The notes under the pieces: model-generated
Database searches by the model: none
What the model saw: the letters and a program-made list of their open reading frames with translations, nothing else
What the model was told of the DNA's origin: nothing
Shown here: in pieces, positions 35,280-47,785 of the stretch
Numbering within the stretch: position 1 is the stretch's first letter
How the letters are laid out: every line of letters starts with the position of its first letter
Assembly (NCBI RefSeq): GCF_022605165.1
Contig: NC_063074.1
Span: 2,259,501 to 2,323,500, forward strand
Source of the DNA: Purpureocillium takamizusanense
Taxonomy: Eukaryota > Ascomycota > Sordariomycetes > Hypocreales > Ophiocordycipitaceae
Reading direction: 5' to 3'
Length of the DNA: 64,000 bases
Program-made: the position numbers and the translations under genes

Positions 35280-36720
35280 ACGTCCTGGATCGGGTTCGCT
35301 GGGAAACGGCCGGCGGCGCACGCAGAGGAAGAAACGTGGCAGCGGGTGATGAATCGGACGAAGGCGTGGAGGAGCAAATGCAATGAAAGCAGCAGCAGGC
35401 GTCTAGATGCTCGGGGCGAGGAAAGAGTAGGTGTATGCAAGGTAGTATGTATGGCAGGGCCAAAAAATTCTCTGTTGGGTGCGAACAAGACCAGCTCAGG
35501 CAACGGAGGGGGAGGGAGGTGTGGATTTTAGGGGGGCAGGTAAGGGAGCCAGCCAGTGATGCTGGGCTGGCCCGGCTGGACTTTTTGAGGTGGGGGAGGG
35601 GGGGGGGGGGCCGGTGTTCCCAAGCTGGTTCTAACAACTATGTCCGCTCGGCAACGCGCGCAGTGGGCGGTGTGTGTAAAGTCAGAAGCTTTGCTGGCGG
35701 TAAAAGGTAGGCAGCCAGGCACCCGTCGTACGTAACTTGAGTGTCAGGCAAGTTCAATAACAAGGCAAGGCGGAGGAGGTAGTTGTTGTCGTTGCCAGGA
35801 AGGACTGCGGAAAGCATGGAAGCAAACCGCCCGCTATAAAAAGGGCTACGTACTATGGCGCCCCTAACAGCGCTGTCCCAGGCAGCACCTAACCGACCGA
35901 CTCACACAGGAGCGTGGCCCGAAAAGATACCTGACAACGTCGCGGGGCAAGGCCGTCAGGCCCGTACCGTGTCCCGCTTCGTCACCGCCAAAAGGTACCT
36001 CATGGCTGCTGCCCCGCCATCGCGTCCATGGGTACCGGACGTCGCCGCCAAGAGACGCCCGCGCGGGCTCGTAGAAGGCCGCAGAATTTTCCAGAGACTG
36101 CCCTCTGTTTCCAGCCCACTATATACCTACCTACCTCAGGGACTTCCAAAACCGGCCTTTTTTTTTTGTCCCTCCAGTGCAGAGGAAGCAATTCGTCATG
36201 AGCCATCCATCCGTGACGGCCGGCTGTGATGGGACCGCTGGCTGACCCGTCAATAGTCTGCCGGCCAAGGATTGCGCCCCTGCGTCTCGTGCCCTTGGCG
36301 TGGAGCTGTCAAACGGCGGTCTATGTACGTGCCCGTTCATGACATGCGCCATAGTTAGGCGTCTGTCTGTTGACCTTCTCCCTACGAGAGGCTGTCAACT
36401 TGCTTGCTTGCTCAGTGTTGTTTGTCCTCTTGAGACGGATCTGCACTAGTACTGTATGTACTACAGCCGTGCCGACCTCACTTCGTGCCCAAGACATTTA
36501 GCAACAACCCCGGCAATGGGAACCTGACCCTGCCGGCCGGCCCAGGTGACAGAACGCCTCGCTTGCGTAGTATTTGGTTCCATCGCTGGGCTCTAGTCCG
36601 CAGTGTTATTCAAGACTCATCATCGTAAGACTCATCATCGTGCTCCCCCTGCCGTTCAAGCACCGCCTGTCCCGATGACATGTCCACTCATCCATTGCAA
36701 ATCAATGCACCCAGTATATT

Positions 36721-36741
36721 GACGACGACGACGACGACGAC
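36721..36741. repeat. (GAC)7 microsatellite
   Basis: Seven GAC units in an intergenic region, downstream of the chitin synthase stop codon. Confidence 0.9.
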
Positions 36742-36950
36742 GATGCTAAAAATGCTCCAGATAATGATGATGCCCCAAAAATAACAGCCGTCACGGCGAT
36801 TCCCAATCTATCGAAATGAAAAGTCTGCCCCAAGAGGATCATAAACGCCGTGCCCTACAAGACAATCCACGCCGCTATATCGTACTCTCGATCTCAAGGC
36901 GCCATTCTGCTCTGCTGCAACAAGTACCCAGTTACGCCGTGGCTCAACCC

Positions 36951-39298
36951 TTACTGCTTTCGTTTGGCGACGTCTTCGTACTCGTCCTCCGAGGAGTCTC
37001 GTCGCTCCCGGGCAAGCGGGACTCTCTCTGGTTCCAACTCGCGCACAGAGTAGTATCCCAACTCGACATCTTCGTCGTGGCGATGGAGCTGCGCCTGCTG
37101 AGCGATAGCGTACTTGCGACGGTCCTCCTCTCCCATGAACCTGTCAACTGGCACCGCCACCTGTGGAACCTTTTCGTCTGTGCGAGTCGTGTTGAGGCTG
37201 TCGAGAGAGTCGCGCCAGTCACTGGTCCAATACGACAGTTGTGTCGACGACGCGCCGCCCATGAGACCTGTGCTCGCCTCTGACTCGTCCGTGTACGCGT
37301 AGACGCCCGTCGCCATCTTCTGTCTGGCCGAGAACTTGCCATCGACTTGGTCGGGCGGCCTGACCACGCTGACCTTGCGGCCCAGCCCGCTGCCCGACGA
37401 CGGCAGCCGCTTGCTGGCCGCCCTCCGCGCCTCCTGTGCCGGCTTGAACGACTCGGGCACCACGTTGAGCTCGTCTCCTTGGGCCTCTGCCTGCTCGGCC
37501 GCCTCACGCGCCGTCGTGTTAGTGTCGGCCGCCGCGGCATCGGCCCTCGGCCCACCCCAGGTCCTCTGACCCGCAGTGAATATCCCATAAACCATGTAAT
37601 ACCAGTTGAAGAACGGGTTGAGCACAAACATGACTGGGTACAGCCAGATCTTGAAACGCCTCAGCTTCGCCCCAAAGTAGAGCATGAGGAGCCAGTTGAG
37701 GCCCAGCGAGACGGCGATGAAGCCGACGGGCAGATTTTCCACCTTGACCACCGTCGTAAGTAGGGCCAGCACCATGATGAAGAATAGGAGGGCGGTGGTC
37801 CGGATCGTATTTTGCATGAAGCGGACGATGATCAATGTCGGGTATCGCTTCCACAGTCTCCAATCCGTGAGCATGCACACCTCGTTGGTGATGAAGCCTA
37901 GGAACCATCGGCGCCGTTGCTTAACCAGAGAGCGATAGGTCTGCACGGCCTCAGTCTTGCAAAAGGCCGACGTGCACATCTGAATCTGATGGCGCTTCTT
38001 GGCGCCAATCATGAAAAGATGCGTGAGCCACCGGTCCTCGCCTAGGTGGCACTTGGCGAAGTCAAAGAGATCGTCGCACTGCTCAGCCTTGTCCGCAAAA
38101 TAGTACTTGGCCATTCTCCTAAAGGCCGAGAACCGGAGCATGGTCAGCGCCCCGGGCAGGCACGTCACGGAGCCGCATCCAGATTCGACGGTGCGCTCGA
38201 ACAGCTGCCCGTGTATATATTCCATGTCTTGAAGTAGCGTGATAATGCTATGCTTGCGAGTCGTCGACGTGATGATGCCCGTCATGGCGAGCATATCCCT
38301 CGAGTTGCCGGGGCTTAGTTCCATGTCGTAAACAAAGTTCTGCAGGCAGACCTTATCTAGAATGCAGTCCGAGTCGATGAAGAGAATGAAGAGGTTGTCA
38401 TTTCTCTTGAGATACTGAGCGTACACCCTGTCTATCAGCTTAAAGGTCGACTTTTGGCAATGGCGCTTGCCACCGTGGGGAAAGCGAGATATCGTGATGC
38501 GCGCAGCCTTGTAAGTTACATCGATGCTTCTGGGATACTTTCCCATGGTCGTATGCACGCCGAGCCTCTCTAGTGTAGTGAGGTAGAGCTCGTCTACTTG
38601 GTCGCCGTCGAAGGAGAGGAAGACGTGGATGCAGGCGGGCGGGTAGTCGCAGTCGACGACGGAGTTGATGGCCGTCACCAGGACATCGGGCTCCTCCCGG
38701 TAGCAGGGCATAACGATGACCACCTTTGGGGCCGTGACATCGTCGAGAACCCTCTTGATGCGCTTTGTGCGGCCGAGTTGGTTTGTCACGAGCTGGTATA
38801 CGCAGAAGAGCCACGGAACGGTCAGGAGAATGGCAAAGCTCCAAAATGCGAACCATTGCAGGAAGGAGACGACGGCGGGTGGCCAAATCTTGGTGACCTG
38901 GCTCGGCAGCGGCAGGGTAACCACCATGATGGGCAGGAAGATGAAGCTGCAATTCGAGCGTTAGCCTCGCGCTGGACATGGAGGTATTTGGTGGCGCCGC
39001 GCCCGCCAGAGACATACCGGAGCAAGGCGAAGGCAAGGCCAACAACGAAGCAGAGCACACGTATAGACCAATGCTCAGCCTTCCGAAAGACCTTGTACAG
39101 ACAATACATGAAAGCCGCGAGCCAGAGGAACCACTCGAGACAGGCCATCAACATTACGATGCCGACAATGGACGTATAGACAACCTGCGCACGCCATGTC
39201 AGGATCGGGGCCATTTACTGGCATCGGCAAGGTGGCGAGGCAGCGTAGCGATGGGGAAGACGTACGTCCTTGACGGGCCACCCGTCGGGGAGCGCCAT
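36951..39298 (-). CDS. Chitin synthase, class VI-like (ChsD type)
   Basis: Three exons in coding order (39298-39266, 39184-39018, 38946-36951) give 731 residues. Exon 1 encodes only MALPDGWPVKD. Transmembrane segments near residues 12-110 are followed by a GT2 glycosyltransferase domain: VVIVMPCYREEPDVL, the DSD metal-binding motif in LFIDSDCILD, EDRW at about 370-373 and the processive signature QRRRW at 410-414. Four or so C-terminal membrane helices and a Ser/Arg/Glu-rich cytoplasmic tail of about 190 residues end the protein. No myosin motor and no cytochrome b5 domain are present. The short length with QRRRW fits class VI rather than IV, V or VII. It would polymerise UDP-GlcNAc at the plasma membrane. 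The class is inferred from architecture only. Confidence 0.88.
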
Positions 39299-41353
39299 GA
39301 TGAAGCGACTGAGGCGCTGACGGCCAGCACCACGAAACTTGGAGCTTGAACGAGTGTTGAGAAAGGAAGGTAGTCGCTGATGAAGCCGGCGGCGCAGAGG
39401 CGCCCGCAAAAAGGGTGCGTTTCAGAGGCCTGACAAGGAGCAAAGAGCGAATCGACGGAACACCAGACGGGGTGCCACACGGAGGATATCGATTTCTGCC
39501 CTCCCCTCCCTTTCCGCTCACACCGCGTCGCACACGTCTTTTTTGGGGCTCGGGACCAATACGAGGTTCGGGCTCGGCCCTTGTCGTTTGTCGTCTGCTG
39601 CACCGTGCTCCGCCAACAGGCCCGCGAGACAGCGGCGGTCCCCGTGCGCAGCGCCGCAGGGATCGGAGGAGAATTCGGAGGGAAGAAAGGCGGGAGGGAG
39701 TAGAGAGCGGGCAGGCAAGCAGGTGGAAGAAGGCGGAACGAACGAAAAGATGCGGGCCAAGTGGTGGTTTGGTCGGCAAGAGCGAGGCGGTCGCTTGCTT
39801 CCGTCTGATACTTGCAGTGCCGCACCAACTGACAGGTTGGTACCTAAGTTAATGTGCACCTTGCTTGGGTGCCACCTACGTACCTCTGCACAGTAAAGTA
39901 ACGGAACCGGCAGCAGTCGGTACGAAGATGGGCCAGAGTTTTATCTCTCCGCTTCTTTGGGCCTTGGACGGTGGTGGGAGTGGCGGTCGCCGGCTGCCAC
40001 GTGCCCGACCATAGCATGCATGTTTCACATCTCACAAGTAGTACGTTACATATTGTACGAGGGCGGCCAGAAGGAAGCGCACTAGCTACTAATGTGAGTG
40101 CCTCTCATACGACGCTCGGCGGCTCCGTCTCGCTGCTGCCGGCAGAGGGTGTGAAAAGGGGAAGTGAGTGCCACAAACCCGAGAGCGAGATGATGCATGG
40201 CGGTGCTGCAACCGACTGACTGTTTGCCGCCGCACTGCAGCTGCACTGCTGCATCGGCTCATGTTCAACAGGTGCGAAGTAGTATCCGTATACGAACTTG
40301 GTAAACCGGTTGGGTAGGGGCTTTTCCCAGTAATAACACGGCAGTGCTGCACTGCACTACACTACACTACACTACACTACACTACACAGCTGGCGGCGAC
40401 GTTGGCTGCAACGTGGGGTAGTACATGTAGTACCTATAAGTTAGCCGCCAGCAGTCCACCCACTCACTCCATCACCTCGCTTCCGACTCCTGAGCCCTGC
40501 ACCTGCAAATCACCTACGTACAGTATCAACTGACTGCATGCCTTGGGTGCTACGTGGTAGTACTGTTGACAGGCACTACTACTGTACCACGTATCCTGCG
40601 CCAAGTATCTGTGCACAAGTCAAGGGCCAGCCATCACCGCAGAGCACGGGCGTCGCCGGGGCCGCTCCCATCAGTCACGCCGTCGCCTTTACTGCAAAAG
40701 GGAAAGTGCTGGACCTTTGGTAGGTACAGGTTGTAGACACTGCATCGAGGAGGTGCTGGCTGCAAAACTGCCAAAGAGCTGTACTCTACATGTGCAGTAT
40801 ATGGCGACGCTTCGCCCACCTTTCCAACCAACCCATCCATGCTTCACGCGCCCTCACCTCCGAATGCCCCGGCCATGCTCGACAACGGCAAGCGTTGTCC
40901 CTACACAACCGGCAACGTCCTTGTCCAGAAATAACGCTCTCGCCGGCTTTGCCTCCCTGCCCGGACCCCAGTCATTGGCTCTCGGACCCCGGCTTATATG
41001 GCCCCACGGTCCGTCCACAGAGGTTCAGTGGAATGGCCAAATTGGGTCGGCACGCCCCGTCCAGTCGACCACGAGCCTCTCATCTCGCAGCAGGGGTGAC
41101 GTGGCAACCGCTGTGGGCCTACGTACAAACCTTGAATGTAGCAGGTATCAGCAAGCCAACACCATAGCACCGCAGCGGTCCTCGCCGAGCACTCCACACT
41201 CTTGTTTGGCAAAGAATCTCATCAAACCCGGTCCACGCCGAGGGCGCCACATGGGTTCTGCGCCCTGGCCCAAGCCAAGGCTTTCCGCCAGCCATTTATC
41301 TTCTGGGGCGCATCGTCTCGTCTCGTGTCTGTCGTGCCAGCCTTGTGCGTTTC
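39299..41353. other. Intergenic: chitin synthase promoter and UPF2 3' region
   Basis: No gene supported. Two patches (39831-39900 and 40420-40740) are rich in GTAC, TACCT and GTAGTAC words. An ACTAC pentanucleotide repeat lies at 40356-40385. The 285-codon frame at 40717-41574 runs into the antisense of UPF2 and has no recognisable feature. Confidence 0.55.
40356..40385. repeat. (ACTAC)6 pentanucleotide repeat
   Basis: Six perfect ACTAC units, directly preceded by TGC/CTGCA-rich sequence, in the spacer between the chitin synthase and UPF2. Confidence 0.9.
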
Positions 41354-44300
41354 TCACCAGTCGACGTCGCTCAGTTGCAGCTTCCGAACCCTCTGGCCAC
41401 GATCCTTACTCGGCCGTTCGATTCGGTTGTGGTAAAATGTTGACGGCCGTTCGTGAGCTGCATCTGACGGGTCAGCCAACGCGTTTTTCGGAATACTTAG
41501 ATTCGCCTTCAGCCGCCACTCACGCTCCTGATCCTCGTTCTGCTGAAGATCGTAGTTCAGGACCAGGTTCTTGATCCGTTGCTGCTCCTCCTTCTCAGCC
41601 TGTTGCTGCGTCTTCATGGCAATCGCCAACGTCGAGTCTGATGGGAGCTCCACCGTCCGCGTCTGAACCCCCCCACATTAGCCATCTCCTATAGCGAGCG
41701 AAGAGTCCTGCACTGACCTGTTGCCGGTTGCCCTTCTTGGTCAGTAGAGCAAACGCCATGGTGCTGCCGCTGCTCGCGGGCGGCGCCTCCTCGCTCTGTG
41801 AGCCGGCCGCCGCGGCCTCGCGGTTCTTTGGCCGAACCGGAAGGGGTACATCGAAAAGCGGTTTGCGGTCAAACTTGCGGGACTCGAGGCTTTCAGCCAT
41901 CATCTTGGCATACTCCCGCTCAAAGTCAGCATCGTCCTCCGGGTCTACCGCCTCCTCATTCCGCGTAACCACAATGGCTTCGTCGTTGAAGTCACTGTCA
42001 TGGACAGATTCGTCGTCATCGTCCTGCTAGGATGCCTGTTAGCAATGCGAGGCCTCGGTCAGTCAAAACGAGGTGGGGCGGCCAACTTCAACGTCGTCCT
42101 CCTCGGACGCACTCTCCTCCTCCCCATCGCCATACGCTTCCACTTCGTCAACGTCCCCGTTATCGTCGTCCGACGAGGCTCCACTCGATACATCGTCCGG
42201 CTCGGCCGCCTTGTCTGCCCCTGCCGTCTTCTGATCTTGGGCAATGGCTAGCTGGAATGCTTTGGCCGCCTCCTCCAAGCCGGCGGCCATTTTCCACTGC
42301 GGCCGGGTGAGAGCGAAAATGTCTTGCACTACAAACTCGATTTCCATGGGAAGCGAAGCCTTGGTGAATACATAGTACTGTTCGTCAAAAGGTCAGCCCT
42401 TGCTCCCCCAAGACAGAGCAGAGTAAAATTATATACCTGGAAAAAGGAAAGGAAGTAGTCCAGCTTCTTTCCCGCGGCCCCGCGATTGAAGAACATGCCG
42501 CAAGTCTCCAAAACAGTGGCGACGAGGCGGATGCGGAAAAAATCGTCGGGGGGATCAAATGCGTTGAGCCGGCCGGGTACAGGAGGGCCCCCTTAATACT
42601 GTGTCAGTCCTGCGATAGATGCAGCTCTTGTAGATACTCACCGTAGCCAAAGGTCATGATCTTGTAGAGTGTGTCGAAAATTACCGGATGCTCCAGCATG
42701 CGGTAGTTGTACAATTCTCCGAGGTACTTGACTTCAGCGATGCGACGTTGAAAAAACCGGAAGTCGTTCACCTCGAGACCGAAACTGACCGACTCAATGA
42801 CGTTATCGACAATCTTGATCACAAAGCCGGGGTGATAGCGGTGAAGGGCACTAAGAAGTATACCGAGGAGGTGAATGTTGCCATACTTCACCTTGCCCGG
42901 CTTTGAGAAGACCTTTTCGAGAATTGCGACAACCTAGTGGTAGTCGGACGATTAGCTCAACTTGTAGAATCCATGAAATGTGACACGGTCCACGTACATC
43001 AGCTTCTTCCCAGTGAAGCCTTCTGATCTGCTTCAAAACCTTGCCATAGTTCCGCTTGGTCAAATCCGTGTAGACAAGTTTGCGGACAAAGAGCTCCATT
43101 GGCGTTCGCTCTTTCTGCTCGATAGCAGGTCGCTCCGGCGGGTCGACGTAGTAGACGGCATTGTCTATCAGCATCCTTTCGGGCTGCCCGATGTGTTGGA
43201 CCGATTTCTTGCGCTGCAGCGTCTCGAGGAAGCTGGCCATTCGCGGTGCGGTATCCGGGTTCTTGAGCAGATATCGGCCGCAATTCTCGATCAAGTTGCA
43301 GAGAATCTCAATGTTCATCCGCGAAAAGTCGTCGAGGCTAACTTTCAGGCAGTGGAATACGACGTGTTCGGGGACGACGCCAAACTTGGTAAGCTCTGCC
43401 AAATATCGGATGTTACTCAGCCGCACCTGGCCAAGGAAATCCTTGTCCTTGCGGCGCTGCAAGCTTCGAAATTCGGCATCAAGATACTCGACCAGCCCTT
43501 TTGGAACGTCTGGCAAATACCGGCCCAAGGTAGCCACGAGGCGGGACCACGACGGAAGCAGATCGCTTCTGCCCTTGGGCACCTCGGTCAGGGCCTTGAC
43601 CAGTCGGTTGCGGGACGCCTTAGAGTTGAGGAAGCAGAAGTCGACGGCGGTCTGGTCGATGGCGTCCTTGTTTGTGAGCTCCGGCAGTCGTGCTAGCAGG
43701 GCATCGACCTGCGCTCCGATCGTCTTGTTTGCAATCGCCGTGGACTGGTCGTCATTGACGTCAACTTTGGCAGTGTCAGGGCCATCAGTCGGCTCGGCCT
43801 TCTTGCCGACTTGATCATCGCCATCTGACTTCTTCTTCTTGCCATCCTCAAGGAGGATAGGTGGTACCTTGCCTTTGAGATCTACAAGATTCTCGTAAAA
43901 CCGGCGTTCATCCTCGTCTGCCCAGATGCCTGGACCGTCAGCCATGGAGCGGAGGTAGTCTCCGGTCTTGACCAAACCAATAGAGCCGCTTGATGTGGCA
44001 AGGGGGTCTTCTGCATCTTTCAGGTCGGGCATCTCGGCGCCGATGGCGTCAGCCACGACCTGGGCATTTGAGACCAGTCGGTCCTGGGCCTTGACGAGCT
44101 TCTCATAGCTAGCCTGACGGTCTTCGAAAACCTCGCCCGACTTGACGTAGGCTTCGGCGTTGCGTCGGGCCTGGGATTGGATTGACTTTTGGTCGCGAAC
44201 AATGTGGGCTGTGACGTCGTCGAAGTAACGCTTCAGAACTGTTCGAAAGCGGTCGGCAAGGTCGGGGGGCGTGAGGGGCTGATCGTTTGCGTTCGTTTCC

Positions 44301-45242
44301 GCGTTACCGTCAGCATCGTGAGAGCGGCCTGCGTTGAGGGTACTGGCCAGACCGTCCTCCTCGATGGTCTTGCGGCCGTCGGCACCCGTAGCCTTGACGC
44401 CGAGAATGTCCCAGCTGAAGGCCTTGACGAAGACGACAAGCAGAGGCAGATTGGCGTGTTCCCGATCGTAGCCCAAGAGGTCCTTGAGCACTTCGAGGGG
44501 AAAGGGCTCCGCCCCACCAGGTGCCTTGCCGGCGCCGCTTCTCACTTTGAGCTCTGGAACCTTGCCGGCGGCACCCTTTGTTGCGTCATCGGGCTTGGTC
44601 GCATCGTCCAGTGTTCTCAGGACGCCCACGAGCCAGAGGTCGGTGATGACACGAAGCAGGGCCCGCTGGCGGGTGATGCGCTCTTTTTCCTCCTTTTCAC
44701 GAGCCTCCGGAGACAGTGTCTTGAGAAAACTCTTGTCGGGTGTGGCCATGCCCTTGCCGAGCAGCCAGGCAAGATATTCGGTGAATTCGGCAGGGCCAAA
44801 GCGCTGATGGAGAGCGCTGACGATTTCGACACCGGCATCGATTTCGCCTGGAGACTTGAGCCTGCAGAGGCCTTCGTAGCATGCCGAGACGATCTCCGAG
44901 AGGTACTTGTGCAAACTCAAGGTGCGAATCTCCTGGAGGAAGGTGGGCAGCGTGGCGGCGGTGACGGCGGTGCGCAGTCTCTTGATGAACGCCGTGTTCT
45001 TTTTGAGGGAGGAATCAAGCGAGCCGCCGACGGAAAAGACATCTAGGTGGTCGGCAGGATCAGCGTGTGAACAGGCAGAGCATGGCGTACCGAACGGACA
45101 GAGGGCAATGGCTACCTTTTTCGCCGCTCCATGCTCTCTCGTTGAGTGCGCGGAGTTGGCCTGGAAAGCAGGGAGGGTGGTCAGCGTCCATACGGGCACG
45201 AGGGGCACCGGCGCGCGACTCACGCTTCCGTGCGCGATCCAT
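41354..45242 (-). CDS. upf2: Nonsense-mediated decay factor UPF2/NMD2
   Basis: Eight exons in coding order: 45242-45224, 45160-45116, 45042-42998, 42933-42642, 42591-42437, 42377-42087, 42026-41718, 41662-41354; 1154 residues. The first two tiny exons join into MDRARKRQLRALNERAWSGEK, which matches the usual fungal UPF2 start. Three MIF4G domains lie at roughly residues 30-240, 450-700 and 703-880; the third includes FGYGGPPVPGR and DDFFRIRL. An acidic region follows, then a C-terminal UPF1-binding region around EREYAKMMAESLESRKFDRK. UPF2 bridges UPF1 and UPF3 on transcripts with premature stops. Seven introns are supported by frame. The donor ending at 42087 (GTTGGC) is poor; GTTGAA ending at 42093 is the alternative, a difference of two residues in the acidic region. 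Confidence 0.92.
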
Positions 45243-46795
45243 GACGGCAGCGCGGGCCGTCTGCTGAGGGAGGCGGACGGGTGGTCGATGGTGATGAAGG
45301 GTATCGAGCGGTTCGTCACATCCGGGCGCGGGGCCGCTAGGGGATGTACTGGCCCAGAAAATGGTATTGCGGTCGGGCGAGATGAGCCAGCATCGGTGCG
45401 GATGGTTGCTTCGCGGCAGCACGGGGGGGCGTGCGGGCCAGTCAGTGACCGAGGGTGCGCGGTTGACGGGGTGCGGGTGCTGGTGCTGGTGCGAGTGCGG
45501 GTGGTGCTTCCACGATGATGGAAGTCGTCGTTCCCGGCCGAGCCAAGGTGGGTGTGTGGTTGCGAGGTCAAAATCGGATGGATCTGACTGAGCCAGCAGC
45601 GGCAGCAGCAGGATGGCGTGGCGTCGGGCGTCTGGCGGCGACGTGGGGTAACGTAATAGCTACCTAGTAGAGGTAATAATAAAGATGGATTGAAGAAATT
45701 GGAACCCTGCTGGAGAGGGCTGCTACATACAACCACTGTAGCAACTGCCCGCCATGCGACAGACACCCTAATGAGGGTCCCATCGGTTCCATTGCGGGCA
45801 ACGCGCACCCACCCGCCGAGCGTGCCCGCGTCACCTGGGCGGGCAGCCTCCACCGAACACTTACCTTAGCACCCGACTGAGGTGAGTGGACAGCACAGGC
45901 AGGTAACAACCTAAGTGTATCGTTAGGTAGTTACAGTGCAGTACGTATTGTAGGCACGCCCACTGCAGGGCATGACATGCCCTCTCTTTTGGTGCTTTCA
46001 TCCTTGACCACCTCGACGGTAGCAGCTGGAGATTCACTTCCGTCAACCTCCCACTGGCGGCTTGCCCGTTTCCACCATGCCGGCCTTCCATTTCACCCAC
46101 CAACGGACCTGCGGTATGGCTGCGAGTTGAGACGAGGAGTTCGCCTGGCTGCACATCGTACCTACCAACGTACCTCCAATAATACTAATAAGAGACGCTT
46201 AAGCTGATGTGATGCAAGACAGCCCAGCCCGCACGTTGGCCGCCGACATGGGTCTCCGTAACCCACGTACGGCTTCTTGACCTCGCCACATGGCCGGCCA
46301 CCCATCTCGACCGCTGCGACCGACAACAAAATGCTCGGTAGCTGGGGCCCGACGGACAAAACATTCAGTCGAGGTTGCAAGCCGGCCGACCAGCCAGCCA
46401 GCCAGCCAGCCCCAGCCCCAGCCCCTTGCTGCGAACCCTTTGTCGTGTCCAGCTATTGCCGAGGGCACCCGCCGCTCTTCTTATACGGCGCCGTCCAACA
46501 GCAATGGAAGTTTCACAGAGGATCAAAAGCCCCCGCGTATCGCCGGTTTCGTCAAGGTCAAGCACACCGGCGGCTCATGCGGCGGCGCATCACCGCGGGA
46601 CATTCCGGCGGACTTGGTTGCCTCGCCTCCCTCCGCCCGAACCCCTCCCCCCACTCACACGCACACGCACCTGAAAAGGCTGCAGGAAACCCACCCCCTG
46701 TAGGTTCTTGGGTCGGCACTGATGCCGATGGACCGGGGGGACCAGGAAGGAGGGCATGGTTGGATTGGATGATGGCCCAAAAAAACAATAAGACC

Positions 46796-46876
46796 AGATA
46801 AGGCTCCCCTCACAACCTCCATCCTCCTTGCCCGTCTCTCATCAGCCGGCTTATCTTGCTCGTCCTGCCATGATAA
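46796..46876. promoter_or_regulatory. Upstream GATA cluster
   Basis: Three HGATAR sites lie within 81 bp: AGATAA at 46796-46801, the reverse of AGATAA at 46851-46856, and TGATAA at 46871-46876, about 1.1 kb upstream of niaD. AreA/NIT2 binds such paired sites in known nitrate genes. The effect here is inferred. Confidence 0.4.
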
Positions 46877-47442
46877 GCCCGACCCGGATTACATTTGGCC
46901 TGCCAGCGAGTGGTGGTGGCCTTTGATCAGGTCCGTCCGAGGACAAGAGGGCCGGCCTCCCTTGCCCTACCTAGCGGGAGCCATTCGAGCAGGCGCGGCA
47001 GCGGTTCAAGCTACCTTAGCTACAGTACAATACAGAGTACTAAACCAACAACTTAAAGACGGTCGCACACGGCATCGCCACTGGCCGGACGGACCTTGCC
47101 GCGGCGGGCGGCCTTTGCGGTCAAGATGGTCGCCTCCGACACAGGCCGAAGCAAAGTAGGATCGTGCGTCAAGATGCGAGTCGGCGCCCGGTTCCAGACC
47201 CCTTCCTGTCTTGCAGACTGCGGCAAATAGCCTTCCGGCCGCATTCCGCAGCGCGTCTTGCCCGCTGACATGGCGATGGCATCAGAACATCCCCGGACTT
47301 TGGCCGTGCGATGGGCCTTCTGGTGACGTCTACTGCGCTTCCACGGCCGCTTGTGCCGTTCTCGACGTCCTTTTGAGGAATCCGCGCCGTCTTCGAGGCC
47401 CCTAGCACTGAAGGGCGCATCTCCGCTCAGGTTTTAGATTCC

Positions 47443-47503
47443 TTATCAGGACCCTCAGACAAGTCGCGCCACTCCCGATCTAGCTATCAGCAGCCTCCGC
47501 GGA
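47443..47503. promoter_or_regulatory. NirA/NIT4-type site with two GATA sites upstream of niaD
   Basis: The palindrome TCCGCGGA lies at 47496-47503 and contains CTCCGCGG (47495-47502), which fits the known NirA/NIT4 consensus CTCCGHGG. HGATAR sites on the minus strand lie at 47484-47489 (TGATAG) and 47443-47448 (TGATAA); the nearer one is six bases from the palindrome. This spacing suggests joint control by nitrate (NirA/NIT4) and nitrogen status (AreA/NIT2). It lies about 410 bp upstream of the start codon. Confidence 0.65.
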
Positions 47504-47776
47504 AGCCCTCAATCCGCCCATGACCGCTCCGTGCCGAGTGCCCGACTGACTTGCGAAGTCGGGAGACAACTTCTGCGACTCGAAAGACCGGCCCTCCCCA
47601 TCAGCCGCTTCGGCAACCCTCGCCACGTAACTTCTTACATAAGTTACATGGTGGCATGACTCCGAAGATGCATCGCGTCCCCAGGTTTTGTTGTGGGTAC
47701 TGTAATCGGCTACTACTACTTGCGTGCTGTACTTATACAACTGTGTGGGCGTAGTAGTTAGTGCCACCACCTCCCA

Positions 47777-47785
47777 TATATATAA
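47777..47785 (+). promoter_or_regulatory. niaD: Probable niaD TATA box
   Basis: TATATATAA lies 125 bp upstream of the niaD start codon and is followed by a CT-rich leader. Placement fits a core promoter; no transcript start is known from the sequence. Confidence 0.5.

Larger units (their letters stand above)
35223..36950. other. Intergenic: hsp88 promoter and chitin synthase 3' region
   Basis: No gene supported. On the hsp88 side it contains the TTCGTGAA element at 35272-35279 and a G-rich run near 35590-35612 with AGGGG stress-element cores. A (GAC)7 tract at 36721-36741 lies in the 3' flank of the chitin synthase gene. Confidence 0.55.

Noticed and set aside
40717..41574. 285-codon plus-strand frame
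   Set aside because: Ser/Pro/Arg-rich, ends inside the antisense of UPF2, no domain or start context.
42851..45853. 1000-codon minus-strand frame taken as one UPF2 exon with its own 5' end
   Set aside because: Upstream of about 45042 it runs through introns and leader. The conserved UPF2 N-terminus is recovered only by splicing exons at 45242-45224 and 45160-45116.
46277..46801. 174-codon frame upstream of niaD
   Set aside because: Two overlapping frames are open at once because of CAGC/CCAG repeats; composition explains it.
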